Below are positions 31,193 to 40,300 of a stretch of DNA of 64,000 nt, in pieces. Positions within the stretch are counted from its first letter, which is position 1, and every line of letters starts with the position of its first letter. Source of the DNA: Lysinibacillus sp. B2A1 (GTDB taxonomy: Bacteria; Bacillota; Bacilli; Bacillales_A; Planococcaceae); the NCBI GenBank assembly GCA_002973635.1, contig CP027224.1:72501-136500 (forward strand). The letters run 5' to 3'. A program made the translations under genes and the position numbers. The notes below the pieces were generated by a model. The model saw nothing but the letters and a program-made list of their open reading frames with translations. It was not told where the DNA came from and ran no database searches.

Positions 31193-32815
31193 ATGTCGGA
31201 ACGTTTTGGCATGAAAAGCTACATGAAGGGTGCAGCCCTGCTTACAATTGCAGCTCTTATAGTAAAAATTCTTAGTGCAATTTATCGTGTGCCTTTTCAA
31301 AATCTTGTTGGTGATGAAGGCTTTTATATTTATCAGCAAGTGTATCCAGTCATTTCTATTTTTGTTGTATGGACATCTAGTGGTTTTGCAGTAGCCATTT
31401 CTAAGATGCTTGCAGATAATGATTGCATTGTAGATCCACTGGAGCGAAATAAAAAACGAAACAGTATTTTGCGTATTGTTTTTAGATATTTAACTGTTTT
31501 ATCATTGTTGTTCTTTACAGCTTTGTTTGGTGGTGCAGATATGATTGCACAGTTTATGGGTGATGCCCAACTTGCACCTTTAATACGGACAGGTTCATTT
31601 ATAGTACTTGTTATGCCAGCTCTTGCCGTTTTAAAGGGAGGCTTCCAATCACGAGGGATTATGGAGCCAATAGCCTATGCACAGGTGATTGAGCAAACTG
31701 TCAGAGTATCAGTTATTTTAGCAGGTACATTTATGATAATGGCGACGACAAAATCGCTGTACGGTGCTGGACAAATGGCTATTATAGGTACAGTCGTTGG
31801 TGAAGTTGTTGGTTTTATAGTGTTAGTATTTATCTTTAAAAAAAGATTTGGACTAGTAAAAGATAAACAATTACAGCAAAGCTACGCGGGCTATCCAATT
31901 ATTAGAGAGGTCACGCTGCTCAGCTTAAGTGTTAGCATGAGTGGCTTGTTATTGCTTGGCTATCAGTTAGTAGATTCCTTTACAATTTATTCATTGTTAT
32001 TAGATAGCGGCATGGACCAAACAATGGCTAAGGAAACAAAAGGTATTTATGATCGAGGCCAGCCTTTGGTACAGTTAGGTGTTGTCATTGCATCTTCACT
32101 TTCACTAGCAATTGTGCCACTTGTCGCACATATGTCTAAAAAGCAGGAAGGTCGGAATGCCATTCCATTTATACAGCTGACATATAGAGCATCTGTGCTA
32201 TTTGGAGGAGCAGCATCTTTAGGCTTAATACTAGTTATGCACTATATTAATGAAATGCTCTTTAAAACGGACGCACTGTCAGAAGTGCTCATGGTATATG
32301 TATTACAAATCGTCCCTTTGTCAATTATTTTAACGTTCACAGCTATTTTACAAGGCTATGGAAAATTAAAAAAGCCAGCTATATTTTTAACGGTTGGTTT
32401 TATCTTAAAAATAATATTGAACGTGCTGACTATTCGTTTGTTTGGCGTTTTAGGAGCAGCCATTGCTAACAATGTGGGGTTATTGTTCACAGCCCTAATG
32501 CTAGTTCTCTATTTGAAGAAAATAACAACAGTGCAATTAGCACCTAGCAGCTTTTATAAAAAGTTTGGTGTTGCAGCAATCTCTATGACAGCTGTGGTAA
32601 TACTTTGGCTGCAGCTTGTACCAGCATTGCTACATCCTGTTTTATCGCCTCGAATGGTGGCGGTGATAGCTGGTTTCTCAGCAGTGAGTATTGGTGCATT
32701 TGTGATGATGACAGTTATTGCTAAGCTACGAGTGTTAGCGGAAAAAGAATGGTATTTACTACCGTTTGGTCGTAGGATGGCTGTTTATCAATTATGGTTA
32801 AATCGGAAGAAGTAG
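31193..32815 (+). CDS. yabM: Polysaccharide flippase-type membrane protein YabM (MOP family)
   Basis: The product is 540 aa with about 14 predicted membrane helices. It opens MKSYMKGAALLTIAALIVKILSAIYRVPFQNLVGDEGFYIYQQVYP, characteristic of the SpoVB/YabM branch of the MATE/MOP superfamily of lipid-linked glycan flippases. The substrate is not known. AAGAAGGAAAGAGGG precedes ATG 31193. It leads the yabM-yabN-rqcP run. Confidence 0.92.
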   Translation: MSERFGMKSYMKGAALLTIAALIVKILSAIYRVPFQNLVGDEGFYIYQQVYPVISIFVVWTSSGFAVAISKMLADNDCIVDPLERNKKRNSILRIVFRYLTVLSLLFFTALFGGADMIAQFMGDAQLAPLIRTGSFIVLVMPALAVLKGGFQSRGIMEPIAYAQVIEQTVRVSVILAGTFMIMATTKSLYGAGQMAIIGTVVGEVVGFIVLVFIFKKRFGLVKDKQLQQSYAGYPIIREVTLLSLSVSMSGLLLLGYQLVDSFTIYSLLLDSGMDQTMAKETKGIYDRGQPLVQLGVVIASSLSLAIVPLVAHMSKKQEGRNAIPFIQLTYRASVLFGGAASLGLILVMHYINEMLFKTDALSEVLMVYVLQIVPLSIILTFTAILQGYGKLKKPAIFLTVGFILKIILNVLTIRLFGVLGAAIANNVGLLFTALMLVLYLKKITTVQLAPSSFYKKFGVAAISMTAVVILWLQLVPALLHPVLSPRMVAVIAGFSAVSIGAFVMMTVIAKLRVLAEKEWYLLPFGRRMAVYQLWLNRKK

Positions 32816-32824
32816 GTGGATTAT

Positions 32825-34285
32825 TTGAAAACTTTAACAGTAATTGGCTTGGGTGCAGGGGATTTTGATCAGCTACAAATGGGTGTTTATAAAAAATTAA
32901 AGGCTGCTCAAAAATTATTTGTTCGAACAGTGGATCATCCTGTACTAGAGGCATTGTCAGCAGAAGGCTTGCAGTTTGAAAGCTTTGATGCTGTGTATGA
33001 AAAACATAGCTCGTTCCAGCCTGTGTATGAGGAAATTGTAGAAAAGCTTGTGGAAGCAACAACATTTGCAGATGTTATGTATGCTGTTCCAGGGCACCCA
33101 CTTGTTGCTGAGCAGACGGTACAATTACTAATTGCCGCTTCAGATGAAGGAAGAATAAATTTAGTCATCGAGGGTGGACAAAGCTTCTTAGACCCAATCT
33201 TTGGAGCGTTAAAAATTGACCCGATTGAGGGCTTTCAATTGCTTGATGGTACTAGCTTTTCTATGCACGACATCAACATGCGTCAACATATTTTAATTGC
33301 TCAAGTATATGACACATTCAGCGCCTCTGAAGTAAAGCTTACGTTAATGGAAAAATATGATGATGAATATCCTGTTACGGTGGTTACAGCCGCAGGATCA
33401 TCACAAGAAAAATTGATAACAGTCCCTCTTTATGAACTTGATCAAAGTGTTGAGGTGAATAATTTAACAACGGTTTATGTACCGCCTGTAAAATCACAGG
33501 AAGAGGCATTGCGAGATTGGTCAACATTCAGACAAATTATTGCTGTTCTAAGAGGTCCAAACGGCTGTCCGTGGGATCAAAAGCAAACACATGAGTCCCT
33601 GAAAAAATATTTACTAGAAGAAGCCCATGAATATTTGGCGGCTGTGGATGCAGAGGATGACTTTGCGATGATTGAGGAGCTTGGAGATGTACTATTACAA
33701 GTATTTTTACATGCACAAATAGGAGAAGATCAAGGTTACTTTACACTGGAGGATGTTTTAGCTTCTATTAGTGAAAAAATGATTCGTCGCCATCCACATG
33801 TTTTTGGTGATGTTTCAGTAGAAGATGCGGAAGGTGTCGTAGCTAATTGGGAAGCTATAAAAGCACAGGAGAAGGGTGAGAGCGATAAGCCCCTATTGGA
33901 AGAAGAATATAGGTCATCGTCTGCCCTGCAAACGGCTTTTAATTATCAAAAAAGAGCAGCAAAAGTAGGTTTCGACTGGCCTGATGTGGATGGTGCATGG
34001 GACAAATTTTCAGAGGAATGGCAGGAATTTCGTTATGAAGTAATAAAAGGTACAAATGCGTCACGTCTTGATGAGTTCGGAGATGTGTTATTCACACTTG
34101 TAAATTTAGCACGATTTTATAAACTATCTCCTGAAGAGGCAATGTTACATGCAAATGAGAAGTTTGCGAGACGATTTGGTTATGTTGAAAAAAGGGTAAA
34201 AGAAAGTGGAAAGCCTTTTTCTGATTATACTTTAGAACAATTAGATGCTTTCTGGAATGAAGCTAAGCGGACAGAAAAGGAGTAA
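32825..34285 (+). CDS. yabN: YabN: tetrapyrrole methylase-like domain fused to MazG pyrophosphohydrolase
   Basis: The product is 486 aa with two domains: an N-terminal SAM methylase fold (residues 1-~215; TVIGLGAGDFDQL, YAVPGHPLVAEQTV, VTAAGSSQEKL), and a C-terminal MazG NTP pyrophosphohydrolase. MazG shows two acidic helices, EEAHEYLAAVDAEDDFAMIEELGDVLLQ and EEWQEFRYEVI...DEFGDVLFTLVN. Start TTG 32825 follows AGGTGGA; GTG 32816 overlaps it. MazG hydrolyses non-canonical NTPs; the role of the methylase half is unknown. Confidence 0.93.
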   Translation: MKTLTVIGLGAGDFDQLQMGVYKKLKAAQKLFVRTVDHPVLEALSAEGLQFESFDAVYEKHSSFQPVYEEIVEKLVEATTFADVMYAVPGHPLVAEQTVQLLIAASDEGRINLVIEGGQSFLDPIFGALKIDPIEGFQLLDGTSFSMHDINMRQHILIAQVYDTFSASEVKLTLMEKYDDEYPVTVVTAAGSSQEKLITVPLYELDQSVEVNNLTTVYVPPVKSQEEALRDWSTFRQIIAVLRGPNGCPWDQKQTHESLKKYLLEEAHEYLAAVDAEDDFAMIEELGDVLLQVFLHAQIGEDQGYFTLEDVLASISEKMIRRHPHVFGDVSVEDAEGVVANWEAIKAQEKGESDKPLLEEEYRSSSALQTAFNYQKRAAKVGFDWPDVDGAWDKFSEEWQEFRYEVIKGTNASRLDEFGDVLFTLVNLARFYKLSPEEAMLHANEKFARRFGYVEKRVKESGKPFSDYTLEQLDAFWNEAKRTEKE

Positions 34286-34288
34286 AAT

Positions 34289-34579
34289 ATGAGATTAGAT
34301 AAATTTTTAAAAGTATCCCGTTTAATTAAGCGCCGCACACTAGCGAAAGAAGTGGCGGACCAAGGTCGTATTACGATAAATGGAAAGATTGCAAAAGCAA
34401 GTAGTACAGTAAAAGCTGGTGATGAGCTAGCTATTCGTTTTGGGCAAAAAGTTGTCACTGCACGTGTAGATGAATTGCGGGACACTGTGAAAAAAGAAGA
34501 TGCTACAAAAATGTTTACGATTTTAAAAGAGGAGCGTTTAGATAAAATAGAGCCAGAGTTTATTGATGATGAGGATTAA
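34289..34579 (+). CDS. rqcP: Ribosome quality control protein RqcP (YabO, S4 domain)
   Basis: The product is 96 aa. The S4 RNA-binding domain fills residues 1-~60 (MRLDKFLKVSRLIKRRTLAKEVADQGRITINGKIAKASSTVKAGD). It belongs to the Hsp15 family; in B. subtilis RqcP works with RqcH to add alanine tails on stalled 50S subunits. AAAAGGAG precedes the ATG, 3 bp after yabN. It has a slightly longer acidic tail than B. subtilis YabO. Confidence 0.94.
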   Translation: MRLDKFLKVSRLIKRRTLAKEVADQGRITINGKIAKASSTVKAGDELAIRFGQKVVTARVDELRDTVKKEDATKMFTILKEERLDKIEPEFIDDED

Positions 34580-34657
34580 TTGAATGTAAGCAGTTATTTT
34601 TTTCTGAATTCCTTCTAGCAAACAAGGCAAGAGGAGTAGATAACTTTTATAAAGTTG

Positions 34658-34686
34658 TCATGCTTTGGAGGTTGTCCGCATAAAGT
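34658..34686 (+). promoter_or_regulatory. Sigma-E-type promoter of yabPQ
   Basis: TCATGCT (34658-34664), 14 bases, CATAAAGT (34679-34686) resembles the sigma-E pattern KMATATT-N14-CATACAMT (5/7 and 6/8). B. subtilis yabPQ is sigma-E controlled. Confidence 0.5.
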
Positions 34687-34720
34687 GAACAGAAGCTAGG
34701 ACGACTAAAGGAGGAAGAAA

Positions 34721-35020
34721 ATGACGCTACATCAAGAAAGTAATCGTTACACAATTCCATCTGGAGAACATATTTTAACGATTCGTAATCGTAAAAGAAT
34801 GGACATGACTTCTGTAAAATCAATTGAACGCTTTGATCAGGAAGAATTTTTCATCAAGACGTCCCAAGGGCATTTGTTAATCCGTGGAGAGGAACTGCAT
34901 ATCGTTCATTTAGATGTTGATAAAGGACTATTGACACTTGAAGGAACTGTAAAGACCTTACAGTATGACGAGGAAGAAAGTGGCTTCTCGAAAGGTTTCC
35001 TTCATAAATTGTTTGGATGA
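34721..35020 (+). CDS. yabP: Spore cortex protein YabP
   Basis: The product is 99 aa with the YabP/YqfC fold: HILTIRNRKRMDMTSVKSIERFDQEEFFIKTSQGHLLIRGEELHIVHLDVDKGLLTLEGTV. It is needed for cortex formation in B. subtilis. AGGAGGAAG precedes the ATG. It overlaps yabQ by 4 bases, so the pair is translationally coupled. Confidence 0.94.
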   Translation: MTLHQESNRYTIPSGEHILTIRNRKRMDMTSVKSIERFDQEEFFIKTSQGHLLIRGEELHIVHLDVDKGLLTLEGTVKTLQYDEEESGFSKGFLHKLFG

Positions 35021-35508
35021 TTGTTAGTGAACAATTTGTTCAGCTATTAGTCATGGTGTTGAGCGGTATAGCAGTTGGGTTTATAATTGATAGTGTTAGG
35101 CTCATTGTTTTTTCAACTCCAAAAAGGTCAAGCCTTCGAAAGTGGATGATGGTATTTGAATTACTCACCTGGGTTCTACTGGGAGGGTTGACATATTATT
35201 TATTATTTTGGTTAAAAGATGGCGCTTGGCGGGCTTATGACCCGCTGGCGCAGATTGCCGGAATATTTTTGTATCAAACGTTTTTTCAAACTTTTTTACG
35301 TTTCATAGCAAGGATTTTGGTAAATATAACATGGAGACCCTTCTGGTTCATAGTACGATTAATTATCACCATTATTCGACAAATTTTGAAGATAATTATA
35401 AACATTTTTGTATTTGTGTTAAGACCTTTTGTCAAAATTTATTCGTATTTGTCCAACACTTTTTTAAAAAAATTTAAATTTATCAAGTATAATAAGAAAC
35501 AACAATAA
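35017..35508 (+). CDS. yabQ: Spore cortex membrane protein YabQ
   Basis: The product is 163 aa. Membrane helices lie at ~10-30, ~43-67, ~85-105 and in the basic C-terminal half (~115-150). YabQ localises to the outer forespore membrane in B. subtilis and is required for the spore cortex. The start overlaps the yabP stop (ATGA). The C-terminal half is very rich in Ile, Phe and Lys. Confidence 0.9.
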   Translation: MIVSEQFVQLLVMVLSGIAVGFIIDSVRLIVFSTPKRSSLRKWMMVFELLTWVLLGGLTYYLLFWLKDGAWRAYDPLAQIAGIFLYQTFFQTFLRFIARILVNITWRPFWFIVRLIITIIRQILKIIINIFVFVLRPFVKIYSYLSNTFLKKFKFIKYNKKQQ

Positions 35509-35525
35509 TTTTCGGAGGTGCGGGC

Positions 35526-35930
35526 ATGACTAAACGTCATTCATCAAATGATAACCAACAAAACTTTACTAAACTTGATAATGACTATGTCCGTAGCACG
35601 GATAAAGCTATTAATCGTAAAAAACAAGCTCGTAAACGAAAAATACGTAGAATTGTCTTTTTTGCGATTGTACCAGTCGTTATTATCGCTTTTCTCGTTA
35701 ATATACTTTTCCACCAAAATGAAGTTTTGGCTGAAAAAGAGAAGAAAAAGGACGAAGCGAATCAGCATCTTACAGAAATAAAAAATGAACACGATTCATT
35801 AAATCTTAAAATTAAGCAATTAGAAGATGATGAATATATTGCAAAGATGTTACGTAAAGAGTATTTCTTATCCGAAAAAGGTGAAATTATTTTCATTATT
35901 CCAGAGAAGAAGGATAAAAAAGACGACTGA
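35526..35930 (+). CDS. divIC: Cell division protein DivIC
   Basis: The product is a 134-aa FtsB-type bitopic protein. A basic cytoplasmic N-terminus (~1-40) is followed by one membrane helix (~41-61, IVFFAIVPVVIIAFLVNILF) and an extracytoplasmic coiled coil (~65-105). The conserved YFLSEKGEIIFIIPE lies near the end. It works with FtsL and DivIB in the divisome. CGGAGGTGCGGG precedes the ATG. Confidence 0.95.
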   Translation: MTKRHSSNDNQQNFTKLDNDYVRSTDKAINRKKQARKRKIRRIVFFAIVPVVIIAFLVNILFHQNEVLAEKEKKKDEANQHLTEIKNEHDSLNLKIKQLEDDEYIAKMLRKEYFLSEKGEIIFIIPEKKDKKDD

Positions 35931-36064
35931 AGAGCTATGTATTGTTGACACTCTTTTATTGTTATATATAATGAAAAGAGAAACTTATTGTAGTAAAAAG
36001 TTTGATTAAATTGATTACATGGCTCAAAAGAGTCGCTTAATTTTTAAGGAGGAGCATTTTTTTT

Positions 36065-36493
36065 ATGTCAATTGAAGTAGGCAGCAAGGTACAAGGTAAA
36101 GTAACAGGAATCACAAATTTTGGAGCATTCGTTGAGCTGCCAGATGGCAAAACAGGCTTAGTTCACATCAGTGAAGTTGCTGACAATTATGTAAAAGATA
36201 TCAATGAGCATCTAAAAGTTGGAGATGAAGTTGAAGTTAAAGTGATGAATGTTGAAGCGGATGGAAAGATTGGTCTTTCAATTCGTAAAGCAAAGCCTCA
36301 AGTTGAGAGACCAGAGCGTCCTCAACGCCCACGTCGTGACAATCGTTCTAACGATCGTAACGAGCGCCATCAGCCAAAAGAGAATTTTGAGCAAAAAATG
36401 GCACGTTTCTTAAAAGATAGTGATGAGCGTCTAGCAACGCTTAAACGTGCTACAGAATCAAAACGCGGTGGTCGTGGAGCTAGAAGAGGGTAG
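36065..36493 (+). CDS. yabR: S1 domain RNA-binding protein YabR
   Basis: The product is 142 aa. An S1 domain occupies residues 1-~75 (IEVGSKVQGKVTGITNFGAFVELPDGKTGLVHISEVADNYVKDINEHLKVGDEVEVKVM). The rest is a charged, Arg-rich and probably disordered tail ending RGGRGARRG. It is a general-stress-type relative of ribosomal S1; the target RNA is unknown. TTAAGGAGGAG precedes the start. Confidence 0.94.
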   Translation: MSIEVGSKVQGKVTGITNFGAFVELPDGKTGLVHISEVADNYVKDINEHLKVGDEVEVKVMNVEADGKIGLSIRKAKPQVERPERPQRPRRDNRSNDRNERHQPKENFEQKMARFLKDSDERLATLKRATESKRGGRGARRG

Positions 36494-36539
36494 TTTGCTG
36501 ACTGTTTTAATCGTAGAAAAAGTGTATGAAATAGAGTTG

Positions 36540-36573
36540 GGATTAGCTTTTTGAAAGAGCTAATCCTTTTTTT
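36540..36573 (+). terminator. Terminator after yabR
   Basis: GGATTAGCT/AGCTAATCC stem followed by seven T residues. Confidence 0.9.
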
Positions 36574-36694
36574 ATTAGTTATCTGGATTACTTCATCTAC
36601 GAAAAAGATAGTGGAAACTACAAGAATAAATAAACTGCACACTCATCTATTCCTCTATAGAAAGAGCATATGAATAACAATTAGTTGCTGATTT

Positions 36695-36946
36695 TTAAAA
36701 CGTTGAAGTTGGTTTCTTTTTCTTTTTGAGTGTTGATAAGTTTGTTTCTTCAACAGTAGTCTCAGAGGATTTATCATTTGCCCCTATCATCATTTTTACA
36801 AGTAACAGTACACCGTAAACACTAACGGCTAGTCCAGTTAGGAGTAAAAATATCTGTACGATAAATGGTAAATTAATAAGGATGGATATGAGAATAATCA
36901 TGGAGCCGCTACCACAAATTAAAGCGGCCTTTGTTAATGAACCCAA
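36695..36946 (-). CDS. Small two-helix membrane protein, unknown
   Basis: The product is 83 aa. TTG 36946 is the start, with AGGAGG 7 bases upstream. Two hydrophobic helices (residues ~7-28 and ~31-53; IILISILINLPFIVQIFLLLTGLAVSVYGVLLL) are followed by a polar Lys-rich tail ending KKKKKPTSTF. I do not recognise the family. It is isolated and convergent with yabR. Its good ribosome site and clear topology argue that it is real. Confidence 0.6.
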   Translation of the reverse strand: MGSLTKAALICGSGSMIILISILINLPFIVQIFLLLTGLAVSVYGVLLLVKMMIGANDKSSETTVEETNLSTLKKKKKPTSTF

Positions 36947-37083
36947 AGGATTAACCTCCTAATAACATGTTCTTTTATCTATATAGTATGCCACATTATT
37001 AGTTGGAAGGGATAGAGAAAAAAGCAATTTCTACAGCTCCAATGTAATCACATGGCTTTTAGGTTCCAGCTTTTCTAATCTCG

Positions 37084-37121
37084 AAAAAGGCGCCTCAGAA
37101 TATATTCTGAGACGCCTTTTT
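37084..37121 (-). terminator. Terminator of the tRNA cluster
   Basis: AAAAAGGCGTCTCAGAAT pairs with ATTCTGAGGCGCCTTTTT around the centre. It is 4 bases beyond the tRNA-Glu 3' end on the minus strand. Confidence 0.85.
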
Positions 37122-37125
37122 ATGA

Positions 37126-37197
37126 TGACCCCTACGGGATTCGAACCCGTGTTACCGCCGTGAAAGGGCGGTGTCTTAACCACTTGACCAAGGGGCC
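37126..37197 (-). tRNA. tRNA-Glu (anticodon TTC)
   Basis: A 72-nt cloverleaf on the minus strand starts GGCCCCTTGG. The anticodon arm is CCGCC-CTTTCAC-GGCGG with anticodon TTC, and the T loop is GGTTCGAATCC. The 3' flank is TCA, so CCA is not encoded. Confidence 0.95.
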
Positions 37198-37203
37198 TCT
37201 CTA

Positions 37204-37280
37204 TGGTGGCGGCCGAGGGGATCGAACCCCCGACCTTACGGGTATGAACCGTACGCTCTAGCCAGCTGAGCTAGGCCGCC
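37204..37280 (-). tRNA. tRNA-Met (anticodon CAT, elongator type)
   Basis: The cloverleaf starts GGCGGCCTAGCTCAGC with anticodon arm TACGG-TTCATAC-CCGTA and T arm GGGGGTTCGATCCCC. CCA is encoded. The first pair G-C and the overall sequence match the bacillary elongator tRNA-Met rather than the initiator. Confidence 0.92.
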
Positions 37281-37288
37281 AAAATATA

Positions 37289-37363
37289 TGGAGCGGAAGA
37301 CGAGGTTCGAACTCGCGACCCCCACCTTGGCAAGGTGGTGTTCTACCACTGAACTACTTCCGC
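37289..37363 (-). tRNA. tRNA-Gly (anticodon GCC)
   Basis: The cloverleaf starts GCGGAAGTAGTTCAG with anticodon arm CCACC-TTGCCAA-GGTGG (GCC) and T arm CGAGTTCGAACCTCG. CCA is encoded. It is the first gene of the minus-strand cluster. Confidence 0.95.
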
Positions 37364-37780
37364 AAACTGCTTTAAGCAACAAGTTAAATAATACAAGCCT
37401 TCGTCACTAGTGTCAAGTAGCTTTATAAAAAATATTAATAAATATGCATCTTTCTTAACAAAATAAAAGCGGTTTAAGATTTGTAATGTAGAAGCCTTAG
37501 TTACTAACTAGATATATTTTAAAAGTGGGAATTTTAGCAAATATTTTGTTCTTAAGTAGAAACTTATCAGCGCAAGCTCTGGCCATTATATTTTTGACGA
37601 AAAGTGGAAAAACATTAAAGATAAAAACAATTGAGGTATCTAATCCTATGGTTACTAATATTTAATGATCTAAAAACGATTTGTGATGACGATTTAATTT
37701 TATGAAATAAACAAATTAAAGTTTAAGTAGCTGGAATTATTGTAGAGATTGCTGCCAATTCTCGTATTTATGCATATGTA

Positions 37781-37789
37781 TTCGTCGAA
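37781..37789 (+). promoter_or_regulatory. Spo0A box upstream of spoIIE
   Basis: TTCGTCGAA matches the 0A-box consensus TTTGTCRAA at 8 of 9 positions and lies 16 bp upstream of the spoIIE -35 element. Confidence 0.55.
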
Positions 37790-37805
37790 ATTTTTAAAAT
37801 TTTTC

Positions 37806-37838
37806 TTGTCACCGTCAGACAATCTTTCCACGTATAAT
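37806..37838 (+). promoter_or_regulatory. spoIIE promoter with 21-bp spacer (Spo0A-activated type)
   Basis: TTGTCA (37806-37811), exactly 21 bases, TATAAT (37833-37838). Over-long spacing is the known hallmark of the Spo0A~P-activated sigma-A promoters of spoIIE and spoIIG. The rest of the 514-bp gap between tRNA-Gly and spoIIE is AT-rich and shows nothing else I can name. Confidence 0.75.
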
Positions 37839-37877
37839 TTTTTATAATAGCCGAAAGTGTGGAAAGGGGATAGTGAA

Positions 37878-40262
37878 ATGACAAGTATTGAGTGGTTTGA
37901 CACAGCTAACGTAACTGACCATAAACTAGGAGTGAAAAAAAGGCAGTTGCTTATTGGCTCTTTATTTTTTATAACATCCTTTTTTTTAGCTCAGTCTGTT
38001 GTATTTGAAGCAGCTGTACCTTTCTCGGTTCCTTTTTGGGCAATTATACGAACGAAGTATAAGGAATATGCTAAATATGTTTTAATTGGTGGTTTAATAG
38101 GGGGATTCTTTCTTGGGTTTGGACAAGTTGTTATTTTAGCCTTACAAATTGCCATGTATGAGTGTATCATGCGTTTCCGGTACTGGAAACTCCCCAAAAG
38201 TATTGCGGTTGCATCAGCTATATTGCTTGTTCAAATGATATGGCAGGGGGTTATGTATCAGGGCTTGCCTCCCGTGCTTGTACAATTTTATGTTGGCTGT
38301 GAAGCTGCATTAGCTCTTATTATGACTCTTTTTATGCAAGTCCTTTTTGTTAATTCCTATGAATGGTTTACGAGTCATTGGACATATGAAAAGCTTGGTT
38401 CTGGACTAGTAGTTTTTGCCGCCATGCTAACAGGAATGCAAACAGTTGTAATTAGTTATTTTTCTCTTCCCATTTTTTTAGTGCAGCTATTTATATGCTT
38501 TGGTGCATTAGTGGGAAGTGTACCGTTAGCAACTGTAATTGGAGCAGTGCTAGGTACGCTCATTGGTGTTGCAAAACTGTCTTTTACGGGTATGCTCTCG
38601 GTTGCTACGTTAACTGGATTGTGTGCTGGAATGGGTGCTCGAGCAGGACGCTTTGGAGTGGCGGCTGGCAGCATCTTGCCAAGTGTATTTTTTTTATTTT
38701 ATGACGCAACTTTACCATTAGATAACGTTTATTTTACATCCATTGCTGTCGGGAGTATTGCTTTCCTAACCATTCCTAAAAAGTATTCTGATAAGGTGAG
38801 GGACAAACTGTTTCCACAGCGTGAGGAGATCTTGCTCGCCCGCCAAAATTGGTTAACGGAGCATGTCACTTACAAATTAGAGCATTTTCAGCATTTTGTA
38901 CAATTCATGAAGGAACTTGTGTTTGAGCGCTTTATGACAACTCCTGTTGAGGCTGCAAAGGAAGTGTCACCAATGAATACATGCTTAAGTTGTTTTCGTT
39001 ATGATCGCTGTTGGGGTGCTCAAAATAACGGTATGGATAAGCTGATGACAGACTGGTTCCATATGAAGGGAGTAGGGAAGGAATCTGCTATTCATCGGAC
39101 AGAGGACCAAATTCGTTATAAATGCGTGAAGTCTACGAAAATTTTCGAGGAGTTAGAAACGGAGCTATACAGGGAGCGAATTAATGGACAATATTTTCAC
39201 GGAAAGAAAATGATTGCACTTCAACTACGAGATATGAGCAATCATCTAAATCAGCTAATTGCAGAAATGAAGGAGGACACCGTATCATTTGTGAGTGTGG
39301 AAAAGGATATTATCCAAAAACTAAAGGAGGCGCATATTGAATGCTTCCAGCTAGATGTGCTGAGTAATAAACCTGGAGCAAGGAAAATTGTCTGTGCACT
39401 CACACCAGCTCGAGTCGATTGGGAAGAGGATACAACATTGGCAGAAAGGATGATACTACCAGTTTTATATGATATTTTTGAGGAACCGTTTGAAATTGAA
39501 AAGGTAGTAACATGTGATGTACCATTTCGCCACATTCAAGTAAGCTTTAGGTCAGCTATTAGTTTTGAAGTAGAGTATGATATATATAGTATGTCAAAAG
39601 ATGCTACATTATATTCTGGTGATTCCCATGCGTTATTTCAATTACATCCAGGATTATTTGCTATTTTATTGTCAGATGGTATGGGACAGAGTAAAGAAGC
39701 ACAGCATGAAAGTAGAAAACTAATACATTTAATGCGGGAATGCTTGAATTACAATATGAATCCAGAGACTGCGATGCACACATTACATTATGTCATGTCC
39801 TTAAAACAACAAGATGATATGTATGCAACACTGGATTTTGCCCTTGTAGATTTACAGCACGGTGATTTATGGTCATGGAAAGCAGGGGGAATGTCTACGT
39901 ATATCTTACGTGGAAAAGAGGTACTAAAAGTTGAAAGTAATGCAGCACCTGTTGGATTTTTATCCATTTCAGCAATTGAGGCGGAAAAAAGAAAACTGAA
40001 AGCAGGGGATGTTATTCTAATGCATTCTGATGGGTTATTTTCAAGTATCGCTGATTGGGATGAACAAGAAGAGTCGTTTTTAGCCTATGCTCAGCAGGTT
40101 GCGAGCACTACCAAATCCATACAGGAAAAACTAACGACTATTATGCAGTCTTTCCAAAGTCACTATGATATAGAGGATGATTGTACAGTTTTGATGTTAG
40201 AGGTGACACATGTTGTACCGACTTGGGCGGTGTTTAGACCAGTTCAATATTCTATGAGTTAA
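37878..40262 (+). CDS. spoIIE: Stage II sporulation serine phosphatase SpoIIE
   Basis: The product is 794 aa. Start ATG 37878 follows AAAGGGGA; the GTG at 37857 overlaps it. About ten membrane helices fill residues ~20-310. A central FtsZ-interacting/regulatory region follows, with a CLSCFRYDRCW cysteine cluster. The C-terminal PP2C-type phosphatase (~590-794) shows LLSDGMGQSKEA and DDCTVLMLEV metal-site motifs. It dephosphorylates SpoIIAA to release sigma-F in the forespore and acts at the polar septum. Confidence 0.97.
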   Translation: MTSIEWFDTANVTDHKLGVKKRQLLIGSLFFITSFFLAQSVVFEAAVPFSVPFWAIIRTKYKEYAKYVLIGGLIGGFFLGFGQVVILALQIAMYECIMRFRYWKLPKSIAVASAILLVQMIWQGVMYQGLPPVLVQFYVGCEAALALIMTLFMQVLFVNSYEWFTSHWTYEKLGSGLVVFAAMLTGMQTVVISYFSLPIFLVQLFICFGALVGSVPLATVIGAVLGTLIGVAKLSFTGMLSVATLTGLCAGMGARAGRFGVAAGSILPSVFFLFYDATLPLDNVYFTSIAVGSIAFLTIPKKYSDKVRDKLFPQREEILLARQNWLTEHVTYKLEHFQHFVQFMKELVFERFMTTPVEAAKEVSPMNTCLSCFRYDRCWGAQNNGMDKLMTDWFHMKGVGKESAIHRTEDQIRYKCVKSTKIFEELETELYRERINGQYFHGKKMIALQLRDMSNHLNQLIAEMKEDTVSFVSVEKDIIQKLKEAHIECFQLDVLSNKPGARKIVCALTPARVDWEEDTTLAERMILPVLYDIFEEPFEIEKVVTCDVPFRHIQVSFRSAISFEVEYDIYSMSKDATLYSGDSHALFQLHPGLFAILLSDGMGQSKEAQHESRKLIHLMRECLNYNMNPETAMHTLHYVMSLKQQDDMYATLDFALVDLQHGDLWSWKAGGMSTYILRGKEVLKVESNAAPVGFLSISAIEAEKRKLKAGDVILMHSDGLFSSIADWDEQEESFLAYAQQVASTTKSIQEKLTTIMQSFQSHYDIEDDCTVLMLEVTHVVPTWAVFRPVQYSMS

Positions 40263-40300
40263 ATGATTAAAGTAGTCAGCGAAAAGGGGAGGAGAAGCGT

